Assembly: GCF_028553785.1 (NCBI RefSeq)
Contig: NZ_CP067136.1
Coordinates: forward strand, 558,001-622,000
Direction of reading: 5' to 3'
Origin: Paracoccus fistulariae
GTDB taxonomy: Bacteria > Pseudomonadota > Alphaproteobacteria > Rhodobacterales > Rhodobacteraceae
DNA: 64,000 nt
Positions 31,425 through 39,630 of this stretch are shown one piece after another. The position numbers and the translations under genes are program-made. Positions within the stretch are counted from its first letter, which is position 1. Each line of letters starts with the position of its first letter. Under the pieces are notes generated by a model, which was not told the DNA's origin, made no database searches, and saw only the letters and a program-made list of their open reading frames with translations.

Positions 31425-32234
31425 ATGCAGATCAAGGAAATCCTGTTTGACTGGCGGCTGCATCTGGCCGTGCTGATCATCACCGTCATTGCCGAGATGA
31501 TCGGCATCATCAGCCTGCCGATCGGGATCGGTTCCATCCTGCTGCTGCCCTTGCTTTACGCCTTCGTCATGGGCCTGCTGATCAATCCGAACGTCATCCC
31601 CGCCGCCCGCGCGATCATGACCGAACGCGAGGTCAGGGCCGCGACCCCGATGATCGTGATCGCGATCATGCCCTTCATTGCGAAATTCGGCACCATCATC
31701 GGCCCGTCGATGCAGACGATCATCGATGCTGGCCCCGCTTTGATCCTGCAGGAGCTTGGCAATCTGGGCACGGTCGTGCTGGCCTTTCCGGTGGCGGTGC
31801 TGCTGCTGAAGATGGGGCGCGAATCCATCGGTGCGACCTTTTCCGTCGCGAGAGAGCCGAATATCGCCATCATCGCCGACAAATACGGGTTGAAAAGCCA
31901 GGAAGGGGCCGGCGTCATGGGCGTCTATGTGATCGGCACGCTGTTCGGCACCTTCATTTTCGCCATTCTCGCCTCGGTCCTTGCCACCACCGGCCTGTTC
32001 TCGATCGAGGCGCTGGCCATGGCCTGCGGCATTGGCTCGGGGTCGATGATGGCGGCATGTTCGGGCGCATTGGCCAGCGCAGTTCCCGAAATGAAGGACC
32101 AGATCCTGGCCCTTGCCGGGGCCAGCAACCTGCTGACCTACGCGACGGGCATGTATCTGTGCGTCTTCGTGTCGCTGCCGCTGACCGAAAAACTTTACGA
32201 CTGGCTGGCCCCCAAGACCCCTGCAGGAGAGTGA
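31425..32234 (+). CDS. DUF3100-type membrane protein
   Basis: 269 residues, start chosen at 31425 after GAGAGGGA; an upstream in-frame extension overlaps the aldehyde dehydrogenase and is not real. There are about eight hydrophobic segments with Gly/Ala-rich turns (GIGSILLLPLLYAFVMGLL in part, ACGIGSGSMMAACSGAL). I believe this is the DUF3100 family of putative permeases. It is paired with a second small membrane protein and follows two dehydrogenases, so it probably carries their substrate across the inner membrane. This function is inferred from context only. Confidence 0.75.
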   Translation: MQIKEILFDWRLHLAVLIITVIAEMIGIISLPIGIGSILLLPLLYAFVMGLLINPNVIPAARAIMTEREVRAATPMIVIAIMPFIAKFGTIIGPSMQTIIDAGPALILQELGNLGTVVLAFPVAVLLLKMGRESIGATFSVAREPNIAIIADKYGLKSQEGAGVMGVYVIGTLFGTFIFAILASVLATTGLFSIEALAMACGIGSGSMMAACSGALASAVPEMKDQILALAGASNLLTYATGMYLCVFVSLPLTEKLYDWLAPKTPAGE

Positions 32235-32236
32235 CC

Positions 32237-32713
32237 ATGAGCGACGCAGAAACCTTTGAAGAGCCGACCACCGACGGGAAATTCGGTCTGGCGGAACATG
32301 GCGCGGCGCTGATCGTCGTCAGTCTGATCGCGTTGGTCGGCAATACCGTGGCGACAGAAAACACGCTTCCGCAGGGGCTGGTCGGGCTGATCATCCTGTG
32401 GGTGATGTGCATGATCGGCCTGCTGATGACTGAATATATCCCGCTGAAACTGCCCTCCGTGGCGTGGATTTCGCTGGTCGGCATCCTGGCAACCCTGCCC
32501 TGGATGCCCGGCAGCGCGTGGATCGTGGACAAGGTCAGCCATGTGAATTTCCTGACGCTCGCGACACCCTGTCTGGCCTATGCCGGGATCGCGATTTCCA
32601 GGCGAGAGATCGACATCGCCAAGACATCCGGCTGGAAGATCGCGGTCGTCGCGGTGCTGGTCATGACCGGCACCTATGTCGGATCGGCACTGGTGGCGCA
32701 GATGTTCCTGTAG
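32237..32713 (+). CDS. Small membrane protein paired with DUF3100 protein
   Basis: 158 residues beginning two bases after the previous stop, with GGAGAGTG upstream. A charged N terminus of about 20 residues is followed by four hydrophobic segments (about 24-42, 48-68, 75-92, 103-120 and possibly 133-155). I do not recognise a named family. The tight pairing with the larger membrane protein is like that of two-subunit carriers such as MadL/MadM, so a heteromeric transporter is the working idea. Nothing clear lies in 32714-32945. Confidence 0.68.
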   Translation: MSDAETFEEPTTDGKFGLAEHGAALIVVSLIALVGNTVATENTLPQGLVGLIILWVMCMIGLLMTEYIPLKLPSVAWISLVGILATLPWMPGSAWIVDKVSHVNFLTLATPCLAYAGIAISRREIDIAKTSGWKIAVVAVLVMTGTYVGSALVAQMFL

Positions 32714-32945
32714 AGAAAGGCTTCGGAAACTGCGCTTTCCGCCTGTTGATTTTCTTCCCTTCGACCGTTCAGGTCGTGGGGGTGACAGGCGGTATCCGTG
32801 CGGCGTTCCTTGAGATCCCGGTCGCCATCATGCGCAAAACCGAACCTCATCGGTCCGTCGCACGAGTTATTTCCCAGTGATGCCGACAGCAGGCGCAAAA
32901 TTTCCGGGCTGATCGGGACAGCGGCGCGAAATCCGCTGTCGGCGA

Positions 32946-33899
32946 TCACATCACCACCACGACAGAGCCGCGTTTGTGCCCGTTTTCGGCAAGGGCATGT
33001 GCCTTTTCGATATGCTCAAGCGCGAATGTCGCGCCGATAACCGGGCGCAGCGCGCCGCGTGAATGAAGATCAAGCACTCTTCGCATCGCATCGGACCCGT
33101 CGGCCGAGGATGTCCCGCTGACCCGGCGACCATCCCGGCGTTTGGGTCGCAGCATTGCGCCGATCATGGTGCCAAGGGATGCCGTCACCGGCAACAGCAT
33201 CCCGCCGGGTGCCAGCAGGGCCTCTGCCTGCCGCCAGGGCAGGGTCCCGGCAATATCCATGATTACGTCCCATTGCCCCTTCGGTGCGCCGTCGCGGTAA
33301 TCATGCAGATGATGGGCGCCCAGATCGCGGGCAAGATCGTGGTTCTGTGCACGACAGACCGCCGTGATCTTGGCCCCGCAAAACCGAGCAATCTGAATTG
33401 CGGCGCAACCGACCTCTCCGGTCGCGCCATTGATCAGCAGCCTTGCACCCGGTCCGATCCCGGCCTTGTCGATCAGAAAATCGGCGGCTGTAAGCCCGCC
33501 AAAGAACAGGGCTGCGGCTTCGGTATCGCCAAGGCCGTCCGGTATCGGCAGGATGCGTTCGGGCTTGATGATCAGCGCTTCCGCATGCGCCGCCATCGCC
33601 ATGCCGGTATTGCCGAAGACGCGCGCATCTTGGGGCAAACTCAAGGCCGCCTCAGTGAGCCTGCCACTGAAGAACATGCCCAATACCGGCTGCCTTGGTC
33701 GCCGAAGCCCAAAGGCAAGGCGCAAACCCGCCGAAAGCCCCGGAGGCGCATCGGCCGCCCTGATCCGGGCATCGCCCCGCGTCACCGCCGCGGCCTTGAC
33801 GGTGATACCGACCAACCCCTTGCGCGGCACCGGCGCGGGCAGCGTCTCTATCCTGACGACGTCTGGACCACCATAGGCGCGGATGACAGCGGCTCTCAT
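32946..33899 (-). CDS. Zinc-less MDR alcohol dehydrogenase / quinone oxidoreductase
   Basis: 317 residues from ATG 33899 (MRAAVIRAYGG), the normal start of this family; the frame is open for another 99 codons upstream but that part has no similarity to anything I know. Features: the catalytic-domain start, PERILPIPDGL, and the NADPH-binding LLINGATGEVGCAAIQIA. The Cys/His ligands of the zinc-dependent branch are missing. Proteins of this kind reduce enones and quinones using NADPH. It is a single gene, not linked to a clear pathway. Confidence 0.85.
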   Translation of the reverse strand: MRAAVIRAYGGPDVVRIETLPAPVPRKGLVGITVKAAAVTRGDARIRAADAPPGLSAGLRLAFGLRRPRQPVLGMFFSGRLTEAALSLPQDARVFGNTGMAMAAHAEALIIKPERILPIPDGLGDTEAAALFFGGLTAADFLIDKAGIGPGARLLINGATGEVGCAAIQIARFCGAKITAVCRAQNHDLARDLGAHHLHDYRDGAPKGQWDVIMDIAGTLPWRQAEALLAPGGMLLPVTASLGTMIGAMLRPKRRDGRRVSGTSSADGSDAMRRVLDLHSRGALRPVIGATFALEHIEKAHALAENGHKRGSVVVVM

Positions 33900-34238
33900 T
33901 CCTTTTCCGACCTCCGCTCCGCTGACAGGTTCGACTCTCTGTCTGCAGGCGATTCTGTTTTGCGTCGCGATGAATATATCCGTCAGGGCGTCAATCGTCG
34001 CATTCTTCGTTCGGCCACGAAGCTGCCGCTTCGACACTCGGCAACGCAGCGGCAGGAAACGGAGGAACGCCAAGTTTCGGTGCCCTTGGCCTGCAAACGC
34101 CTCGCCTTGCCAAAAACCACGTTTCGCGGAGAACCTCGATATTGCCCGTCGACTGCTCGGGATTGCGCGAACACCGCACTGGCCCTTCCGTCGCAAAGCA
34201 ACGCGAAGGGTTAGACGTGGCGCGTGATCGTATCTGCC
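33900..34238. other. 339-bp stretch with no supportable gene
   Basis: Several frames are open by chance in both directions, but none starts after a ribosome site or resembles a known protein. It lies between the starts of the MDR gene and the end of the gntR gene. I see no strong hairpin or operator here. Confidence 0.5.
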
Positions 34239-34919
34239 TCAATCGCCCGATTGCAGCCTTTGTCGCTCGATCATCGCCAGCAATTCGCTTTTCGCGCGCG
34301 CGATATGTCGGGTCAGCAGGGTGGCGCCGCCCGATGCATCGCCTTGCCGGGCGAATTCCAGCAGCTTGCGGTGCTCTTCCTTGGCCGGTTCGCGCTGTTC
34401 CATGACGCTCAGGTGGATGCGCACGTAGCGATCCGAATGCAGGTGCAGACGTTCAAGGAACTCCATCGACATGCGCCGATCTGCGGCCGCGTAGAGGGCC
34501 ATGTGATAGGCAGAGTTATATTCGCCCCAAGTGCTGACATCTTCGGTTTCATAGGCTTCGTCCATCCGCGCCAGAAGGCGCTCGCAGCTGTCGAAATCGC
34601 GTTCGGTCATCACGGGGATGGCGCGGCGAAGCAGGTCCACCTCGATCAGGATGCGCAGATCAAAAATCTCGGCGATTTCCGGCAGCGAGTGCCTGACCAC
34701 CGAGCCGCCGCGGTTGTTTTCCCATTGCAGAAGGCCCTCGGCAGCGAGCCGTTTTAACGCTTCGCGCACCGGCATGCGCGAGACGTCATATTCCTGAGCC
34801 AGAAGCTCTTGGCGGATCGCCTCACCCTCGGCCAGTTCGCCGCTGAGGATCCGTTGCCGCAGGTCGCTGGCGATCATTTCGGGCAGACTTTCCTTTTTGA
34901 CCGCGCGTCTTCCAGCCAT
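34239..34919 (-). CDS. GntR family regulator (FCD subfamily)
   Basis: 226 residues. The N-terminal winged helix is clear: LRQRILSGELAEGEAIRQELLAQEYDVS in two parts, then RMPVREALKRLAAEGLLQW, the GntR recognition helix. The all-helical FCD effector domain follows with the metal-site residues typical of the family (DLRILIEVDLL, YNSAYHMALYAA, LTRHIARAK). FCD regulators bind carboxylic acids. It lies just beyond the end of the hydroxyproline operon, same strand, and two ATTGGAT elements lie before it, with a third at that operon's promoter, so it likely controls those genes. Confidence 0.88.
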   Translation of the reverse strand: MAGRRAVKKESLPEMIASDLRQRILSGELAEGEAIRQELLAQEYDVSRMPVREALKRLAAEGLLQWENNRGGSVVRHSLPEIAEIFDLRILIEVDLLRRAIPVMTERDFDSCERLLARMDEAYETEDVSTWGEYNSAYHMALYAAADRRMSMEFLERLHLHSDRYVRIHLSVMEQREPAKEEHRKLLEFARQGDASGGATLLTRHIARAKSELLAMIERQRLQSGD

Positions 34920-34937
34920 GCCACTCCTCGGATGTAT

Positions 34938-34980
34938 ATTGGATGCGAAATGTCGAACACATTGGATTATAGGACAATGT
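34938..34980. promoter_or_regulatory. Candidate GntR operators upstream of gntR
   Basis: ATTGGAT occurs at 34938-34944 and 34961-34967. The second is part of ACATTG-N10-CAATGT (34959-34980), an inverted repeat with perfect 6-base arms. The same ATTGGAT word occurs in reverse before the hydroxyproline operon. Confidence 0.4.
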
Positions 34981-35172
34981 CCGGGCGTTCAGAAGGCGAA
35001 ATCTGTTTTGGAACGCGGTCATGCCGATCGGGTCCAGCATGTGCAACCGCGTCAGATCGAGCCGCGCATATAGAAATATCGCGGTCTGCCAAACGGCTGC
35101 CGTGACGCACAGGGTCGGCGGCGGGCGGAGGCGCGGCGCGGGCAGTTGCTGCGCGCCGCGACCTGCCTTGCG

Positions 35173-36198
35173 TCACGCGCCCCAGGTGTCGGACAGGCGG
35201 TAGCCGCCCGGCCAGGGATCATCCGGGTCCAGCATGTGCTGATGGATGCCGGTGATCCAGCCGCGACCGCTGATTTCGGGCCGGATCGCGGGCCGGTCGC
35301 CGACCGTCGTGGTGCCCAGAATGCGACCGGTAAAGCGAGAGCCGATGATCGAGACCGCCTCGAAGCTTTCGCCCACGCGCAACTCTTTGCGCGCGGCCAT
35401 CAATGCCATGCGCGCCGAGACGGCAGTTCCGGTGGGCGAACGGTCGACCTTGCCGGGCTGGATGGCAACGGCGGATTTCCCGGTGACGCCCGTCTCGGTC
35501 GCTGTCAGTGGCCCGCAGAAGGCACAGAAAGAGATATGGTCCCAGTCGGGATTTTCCGGATGGCGGAAGCCAAGCTGCCTGTTCGCGGCATCGGTGATCC
35601 GCACGCCCAGTCGGGCGATGTCCTTGGCTTCGCGTTCGGTGATTTCGAAGCCGAGCGATTGCGCGTCGACCACCACGAAGCTGTCGCCGCCATAGGCGGT
35701 GTCGACGGTGATCGTGCCCAGCCCCTCGACCTCAAGCGGTACGGCGATCTTGTCGGCAAAGCTTGGCAGGTTCTCGACAAAGATCCGCTGCGCCTTGCCA
35801 TTGCTGCATTCGGCACGCACCCGCACCAGCCCGCCCGGAGCCTCGATCACCATATGTGTCTCGGGCTCTTGCATCGGGACCAGCCCGCCATCCAGCAGCA
35901 CGGTCGAGACGCAGATCGAGTTCGAGCCGGACATGGGCGGGGTATCTTCGGGCTCCATGATGATCCAGGCGGCCACCGCCTCGGGATGTTTTGGCGGGAC
36001 CAGCAGATTGACATGGCGAAAGACACCGCCGCGCGGCTCGTTCAGGACGAATTGGCGCAAGGTCTGATCTTCGGCGATAAATTTTCGTTGCTGCCAGATC
36101 GTCTCGCCCGGGGGCGGCAAGACGCCACCGACAATGACATCGCCCACCTCGCCCTCGGCATGGGCGGAAATCACGTGGATCGTCTTGATGCTGCGCAT
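35173..36198 (-). CDS. Proline racemase family protein with Ser/Thr catalytic pair
   Basis: 341 residues from ATG 36198 (AAGGAG upstream). The overall fold is that of proline racemase / hydroxyproline epimerase, but both catalytic cysteines are replaced: the first site reads MSGSNSIC (Ser90, with Ser92 where His normally sits) and the second DRSPTGT (Thr256). A Cys/Thr pair is known in trans-3-hydroxy-L-proline dehydratases; Ser/Thr is, as far as I know, rare. It may be a dehydratase for 3-hydroxyproline or act on another substrate. It is the last gene of the hydroxyproline operon, 14 bases after the D-amino-acid dehydrogenase. Confidence 0.85.
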   Translation of the reverse strand: MRSIKTIHVISAHAEGEVGDVIVGGVLPPPGETIWQQRKFIAEDQTLRQFVLNEPRGGVFRHVNLLVPPKHPEAVAAWIIMEPEDTPPMSGSNSICVSTVLLDGGLVPMQEPETHMVIEAPGGLVRVRAECSNGKAQRIFVENLPSFADKIAVPLEVEGLGTITVDTAYGGDSFVVVDAQSLGFEITEREAKDIARLGVRITDAANRQLGFRHPENPDWDHISFCAFCGPLTATETGVTGKSAVAIQPGKVDRSPTGTAVSARMALMAARKELRVGESFEAVSIIGSRFTGRILGTTTVGDRPAIRPEISGRGWITGIHQHMLDPDDPWPGGYRLSDTWGA

Positions 36199-36211
36199 CT
36201 GAATCTCCTTC

Positions 36212-37449
36212 TCAGAAACGGTCGGGCCGATAGGGGGCAAGGGGGATCGCGCTGTCACGGCCCTGCACCAGATCGCTGATCAGCTCGGCGGTGGCGGCGG
36301 ATTGCGTCAGCCCCAGATGGCCGTGCCCGAAGGCGTAGATGACATTGCGGGCCTGCGGCGATGGGCCGATCACCGGCAGCGTGTCGGGAAGTGAGGGCCT
36401 GAAGCCCATCCATTGCGTGCCGCCCGATGTGTTCAACCCCGGCAGAAAGGATGCAGCCTTGTCCAGCAGCACCTCGGCCCGGCGATAATTCGGCGGCAGG
36501 ACAGGCCGCCAAGTTCGACCGCGCCACCGATGCGCAGGCCGCCATTGATCCGGCTGACGACAAAGCCGTGTCCCCCGAAGGTCAGATGGGTGCGAAGATC
36601 AAAGGCGCCACTGGGCAGCGTCGTGTTATAGCCGCGTTCGGTTTCCAGCGGGATGCGATCGCCCAGGCGGCGGGCCAGATGATGCGACCAGGCACCGCAG
36701 GCCAGGATTGCCTTGTCGGCTGACATCCGGCCCTCGGCATGGGTGATCTGAACCCGGCTGCCATCCGGCGCCAGTTCGCGCACATCGGCGCGCAGGATCT
36801 GGCCGCCCTGCTGCCGAAAGGCCGCCGCAAGGTGCAGCGTCCAGGCCATGGGGTCGGTCGTATTGATCCAGTCGGGGGTAAAGCCTGCATGGGTAAAGCG
36901 AGGTGACAGGCCCGGCTGGATTTCGGCGATCTCCTGGGGGCGCGTCAGCAGGTCGTAGCGGATGCCGTGGCGGCGGCGCAATTTCCACCCCGGAAGCGCA
37001 TCGCGAAACTGCGCCTCACCTTCGTAGAGCTGCAATTGCCCGTCGCGCTGGATCAGCGCCTCGCCATCCGTGGCCGCGATCTGCCGCTCCAGCGCCTCAC
37101 GCGCCAGCCCCATCATTGCCGCCTGTGCGCTGACCGAAGCAGAATGACGATCCCGCCAGCTTGCACGCCAGAAGCGCAGCATCCAGGGCGCGATATGCAG
37201 CGCATAGCGCGGCGGGATCGACAAGGGCCCCAGGGGATCAAGCAGCCATCCGGGCGCCTTGCGCATGATCCCCGGCGCGGCCAGCGGCATGACGTCGGCA
37301 AAGGCAAATGCGCCCGCGTTGCCCTGAGATGTCTCTGCCGCGACGCCCTTGCGGTCCAGCACACGCACGACATGACCCTGCCGGACCAGTTCCAGCGCGA
37401 TGCTGATGCCAATGATACCCGCGCCGATGACGACAATAACCTGCGACAT
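36212..37449 (-). pseudogene. FAD-dependent D-amino-acid dehydrogenase, frameshifted near the C terminus
   Basis: From ATG 37449 the frame encodes a DadA/D-hydroxyproline-dehydrogenase-like flavoprotein: VVIGAGIIGISIALEL at the start for FAD, SQGNAGAFAFADVMP, and RINGGLRIGGAVELGGL. It then leaves register at about 36497-36510 and stops at 36433. The expected C-terminal part (PPNYRRAEVLLDKA, WMGFRPSLPDTLPVIGP, FGHGHLGLTQSAAT) continues in another frame to a stop at 36212. One base lost or two gained would explain this. In the pathway this enzyme oxidises cis-4-hydroxy-D-proline. Either the gene is recently broken, which would cut the pathway, or there is a sequencing error; the intact downstream part favours a very recent event or an error. 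Confidence 0.85.
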
Positions 37450-37502
37450 ATGCCTGGCCTCTTGATTGACGGGAAGGGCAGGGGCGCCCGACGGAAAAGA
37501 TA

Positions 37503-38429
37503 TCAGAGAATGCCGTCCCGGAAGGGGTCGGCGGGATCGAAGACAAGGGTGCTTTCAGCCATGACATGCGCCTGACCGGTGATCCGGGGGATCACGCCGC
37601 CGGTCGGGCCGGGCTGATAGGACAGGCGATAGGCGCTGCCGATCACGCTTTCCAGCGTGATGTCTTCGCCCGGCGCCAGGGCGCCCGACGCGGCAAGGCA
37701 GGCGATCAGTGCCGAACTGCCGGTCCCACAGGGTGAGCGGTCATATTCGTCATCTGGACACAGCACAAAGTTCCGCCGCAGCGTCGCGGGGTTGGGACTG
37801 TGCCCGGTCAGGATGACGTGATCGACCTGCTGACCCTCTGACCCGGCAAGGTTCGAGAGGTGGCAGGCCGTGCGGATGGCGATGGCCAGCTGCGTCAGCG
37901 CCGGAATATTCGCTGTCGTGACCGGTATCGGGCTGTCTGTGATGAAAAACCAGTTGCCGCCATAGGCCATATCGCCGGTCACATCGCCATGTCCCGGCAC
38001 CTGCAGGGTGACCGAGCCGTGGATGCGGCGGCTTTCGATATTCGTGACAGAGACGGTCTGTGGATCATGCAGTTGAACGGTCACAACGCCGGCAGGGGTC
38101 TCTACCCGATGGACGCCCTGCGCCATGCGGCCCAGACGGGCCAGCGTCACCGCAAGCCCGATGGTGCCATGACCGCACATGCCCAGTACCGCGTCGGCGT
38201 CGAAATAGATGACCCCGGCGATGCAGGTTGGATCCTGCGGCGGCACCAGCAGCGCAGCGACCATTCCGGCCTGCCCGCGCGGCTCTTTCAATATGCCGGT
38301 GCGAAAGGCCGCGTGATCGCTGGCCAGCATCAGCGCGCGTTGCGAGAGCGGACCCGTGCCCAGGTCGAGGCCACCATCCAGGATCACCCGCGTGGGCATC
38401 CCGCCGGTATGGCTGTCGATCACATGCAT
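37503..38429 (-). CDS. 4-hydroxyproline 2-epimerase (proline racemase family)
   Basis: 308 residues with both catalytic cysteines in place: Cys85 in MCGHGTIG and Cys234 in DRSPCGTG. This Cys/Cys pair is that of 4-hydroxyproline epimerases and proline racemases; the length and neighbours (D-amino-acid dehydrogenase, DHDPS-family deaminase) favour epimerisation of trans-4-hydroxy-L-proline to cis-4-hydroxy-D-proline. The start overlaps the deaminase gene by ten bases. It gives a useful contrast to the Ser/Thr paralogue encoded two genes later. Confidence 0.9.
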   Translation of the reverse strand: MHVIDSHTGGMPTRVILDGGLDLGTGPLSQRALMLASDHAAFRTGILKEPRGQAGMVAALLVPPQDPTCIAGVIYFDADAVLGMCGHGTIGLAVTLARLGRMAQGVHRVETPAGVVTVQLHDPQTVSVTNIESRRIHGSVTLQVPGHGDVTGDMAYGGNWFFITDSPIPVTTANIPALTQLAIAIRTACHLSNLAGSEGQQVDHVILTGHSPNPATLRRNFVLCPDDEYDRSPCGTGSSALIACLAASGALAPGEDITLESVIGSAYRLSYQPGPTGGVIPRITGQAHVMAESTLVFDPADPFRDGIL

Positions 38430-39379
38430 TCAGCGATCATCCCGCCCTGGCGTGACCAATCGGCGAACCAGGTGCGAAACAGATGGTATTGCTGTTCGCA
38501 GTAATTTCGCTGCGCGTCGGTCAGTTCATCGGTTTCATTGAAGTGCAGGCGGTATTCCTCTTCACCGTTCAGCACCAGCAGGTATTTGTAGTAAAGGACC
38601 AGATCAGTGCCCTCATCGAAGCTGGCCAGAACGCCAAAGGCCTCTTCCAACTCACGCGCCCGCATCCGCGCCTCGGCATGACCTCCGGCTGCTTTCTGTG
38701 CCAACGCCGCCAGCAACAGCGCCTCTTTCGGCAATGCGGTGCCGATGCCCGTGATCGAGCCTGTCGCGCCACAATTGACAAATCCGTGGTAGACTTCGGT
38801 ATCGACCCCGACCATCAGCGTCACCTGATCGTCCTTGCTGGTGATATGCTCTGCCGCATAGCGCAGGTCGTCCTTGCCGCCGAACTCCTTGAAGCCGATC
38901 AGGTTCGGGTGTTCGGCGCGCAGGGCGAAGAACAGATCGGCGCGGGTGGCAAAGCCATAGACCGGGCTGTTGTAGATGATCGCAGGCACGTCCGGCGCGG
39001 CGGAAAGGATCGTCTTGAAATGGTTTCGCTGTGCGATCACCGAGGTTCCGCGTGACAAGACGCGCGGAATCACCATAAGTCCTGCGGCCCCGACCTCTTG
39101 CGCATGGGTAGCCAGCGCCACGGCCGAGCGAGAGTTGATGGCGCCGGTGCCGACCACCGTCGGCACCCCGGCCTCGATCAGCCGCGCCACGCCAGTCATG
39201 CGGTCCTGATCGCTGAGAAGCGGCCAGTCCCCCATCGATCCGCAATAGACCACGGCGGACATGCCGACCTCGATCATCTCTTTGCCCTTTCTCACAAGGG
39301 CGTCGAAATCCGGGCTGCGGTCGGCTGTGCAAGGCGTCATCAGGGCAGGCATGGTGCCGCTGAAAATGTTCTGGGACAT
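38420..39379 (-). CDS. DHDPS/NAL family enzyme, likely pyrroline-4-hydroxy-2-carboxylate deaminase
   Basis: 319 residues, a TIM barrel with the Schiff-base Lys in LIGFKEFGG and the Tyr of IIYNSPVYGF. YCGSMGDWPLL replaces the usual GTTGE pyruvate-binding motif, which suggests a substrate other than pyruvate plus aldehyde. In the hydroxyproline pathway a member of this family deaminates and dehydrates the cyclic imine to alpha-ketoglutarate semialdehyde. It is the first gene of the operon; a GntR-type element lies about 80 bp upstream. The final alpha-ketoglutarate semialdehyde dehydrogenase is not in this operon. Confidence 0.88.
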   Translation of the reverse strand: MSQNIFSGTMPALMTPCTADRSPDFDALVRKGKEMIEVGMSAVVYCGSMGDWPLLSDQDRMTGVARLIEAGVPTVVGTGAINSRSAVALATHAQEVGAAGLMVIPRVLSRGTSVIAQRNHFKTILSAAPDVPAIIYNSPVYGFATRADLFFALRAEHPNLIGFKEFGGKDDLRYAAEHITSKDDQVTLMVGVDTEVYHGFVNCGATGSITGIGTALPKEALLLAALAQKAAGGHAEARMRARELEEAFGVLASFDEGTDLVLYYKYLLVLNGEEEYRLHFNETDELTDAQRNYCEQQYHLFRTWFADWSRQGGMIAECM

Positions 39380-39461
39380 GGGGGCTCCTGTCTGGATCTG
39401 TGGCTGGTCCGTCTGGTCGGGCGAACATGGCCTCTGGAATTCTAAGTAATCTCGTAGCGTA

Positions 39462-39481
39462 TTTTGTATCCAAAATCCAAT
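39462..39481. promoter_or_regulatory. Candidate GntR operator before hydroxyproline operon
   Basis: TTTTG-TATC-CAAAA (39462-39475) is an inverted repeat like the TTGTATACAA sites of FCD-type GntR proteins. It overlaps ATCCAAT (39475-39481), the reverse of the ATTGGAT words found before gntR. The region is AT-rich and 80-100 bp ahead of the deaminase start. Confidence 0.45.
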
Positions 39482-39630
39482 TATATTTGATGGGTGCGAC
39501 TGTCCTGAACTGCGGTGCTTGTGATGTCAGATCGGCGGGACTGCGGATCTTGCAATGGCCGAACCGACAAGCGGCATCGCTTGCATGCCGCCCCGTCGAC
39601 GGGACGGGACGGCATGCTGGTCTTTGCGGA

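Noticed and set aside
33983..34242. Small minus-strand genes between the MDR oxidoreductase and gntR
   Set aside because: Short overlapping frames without ribosome sites or recognisable sequence.
36255..36563. Separate small gene on the minus strand inside the dehydrogenase region
   Set aside because: It is the third frame over the frameshifted gene and has no similarity of its own.
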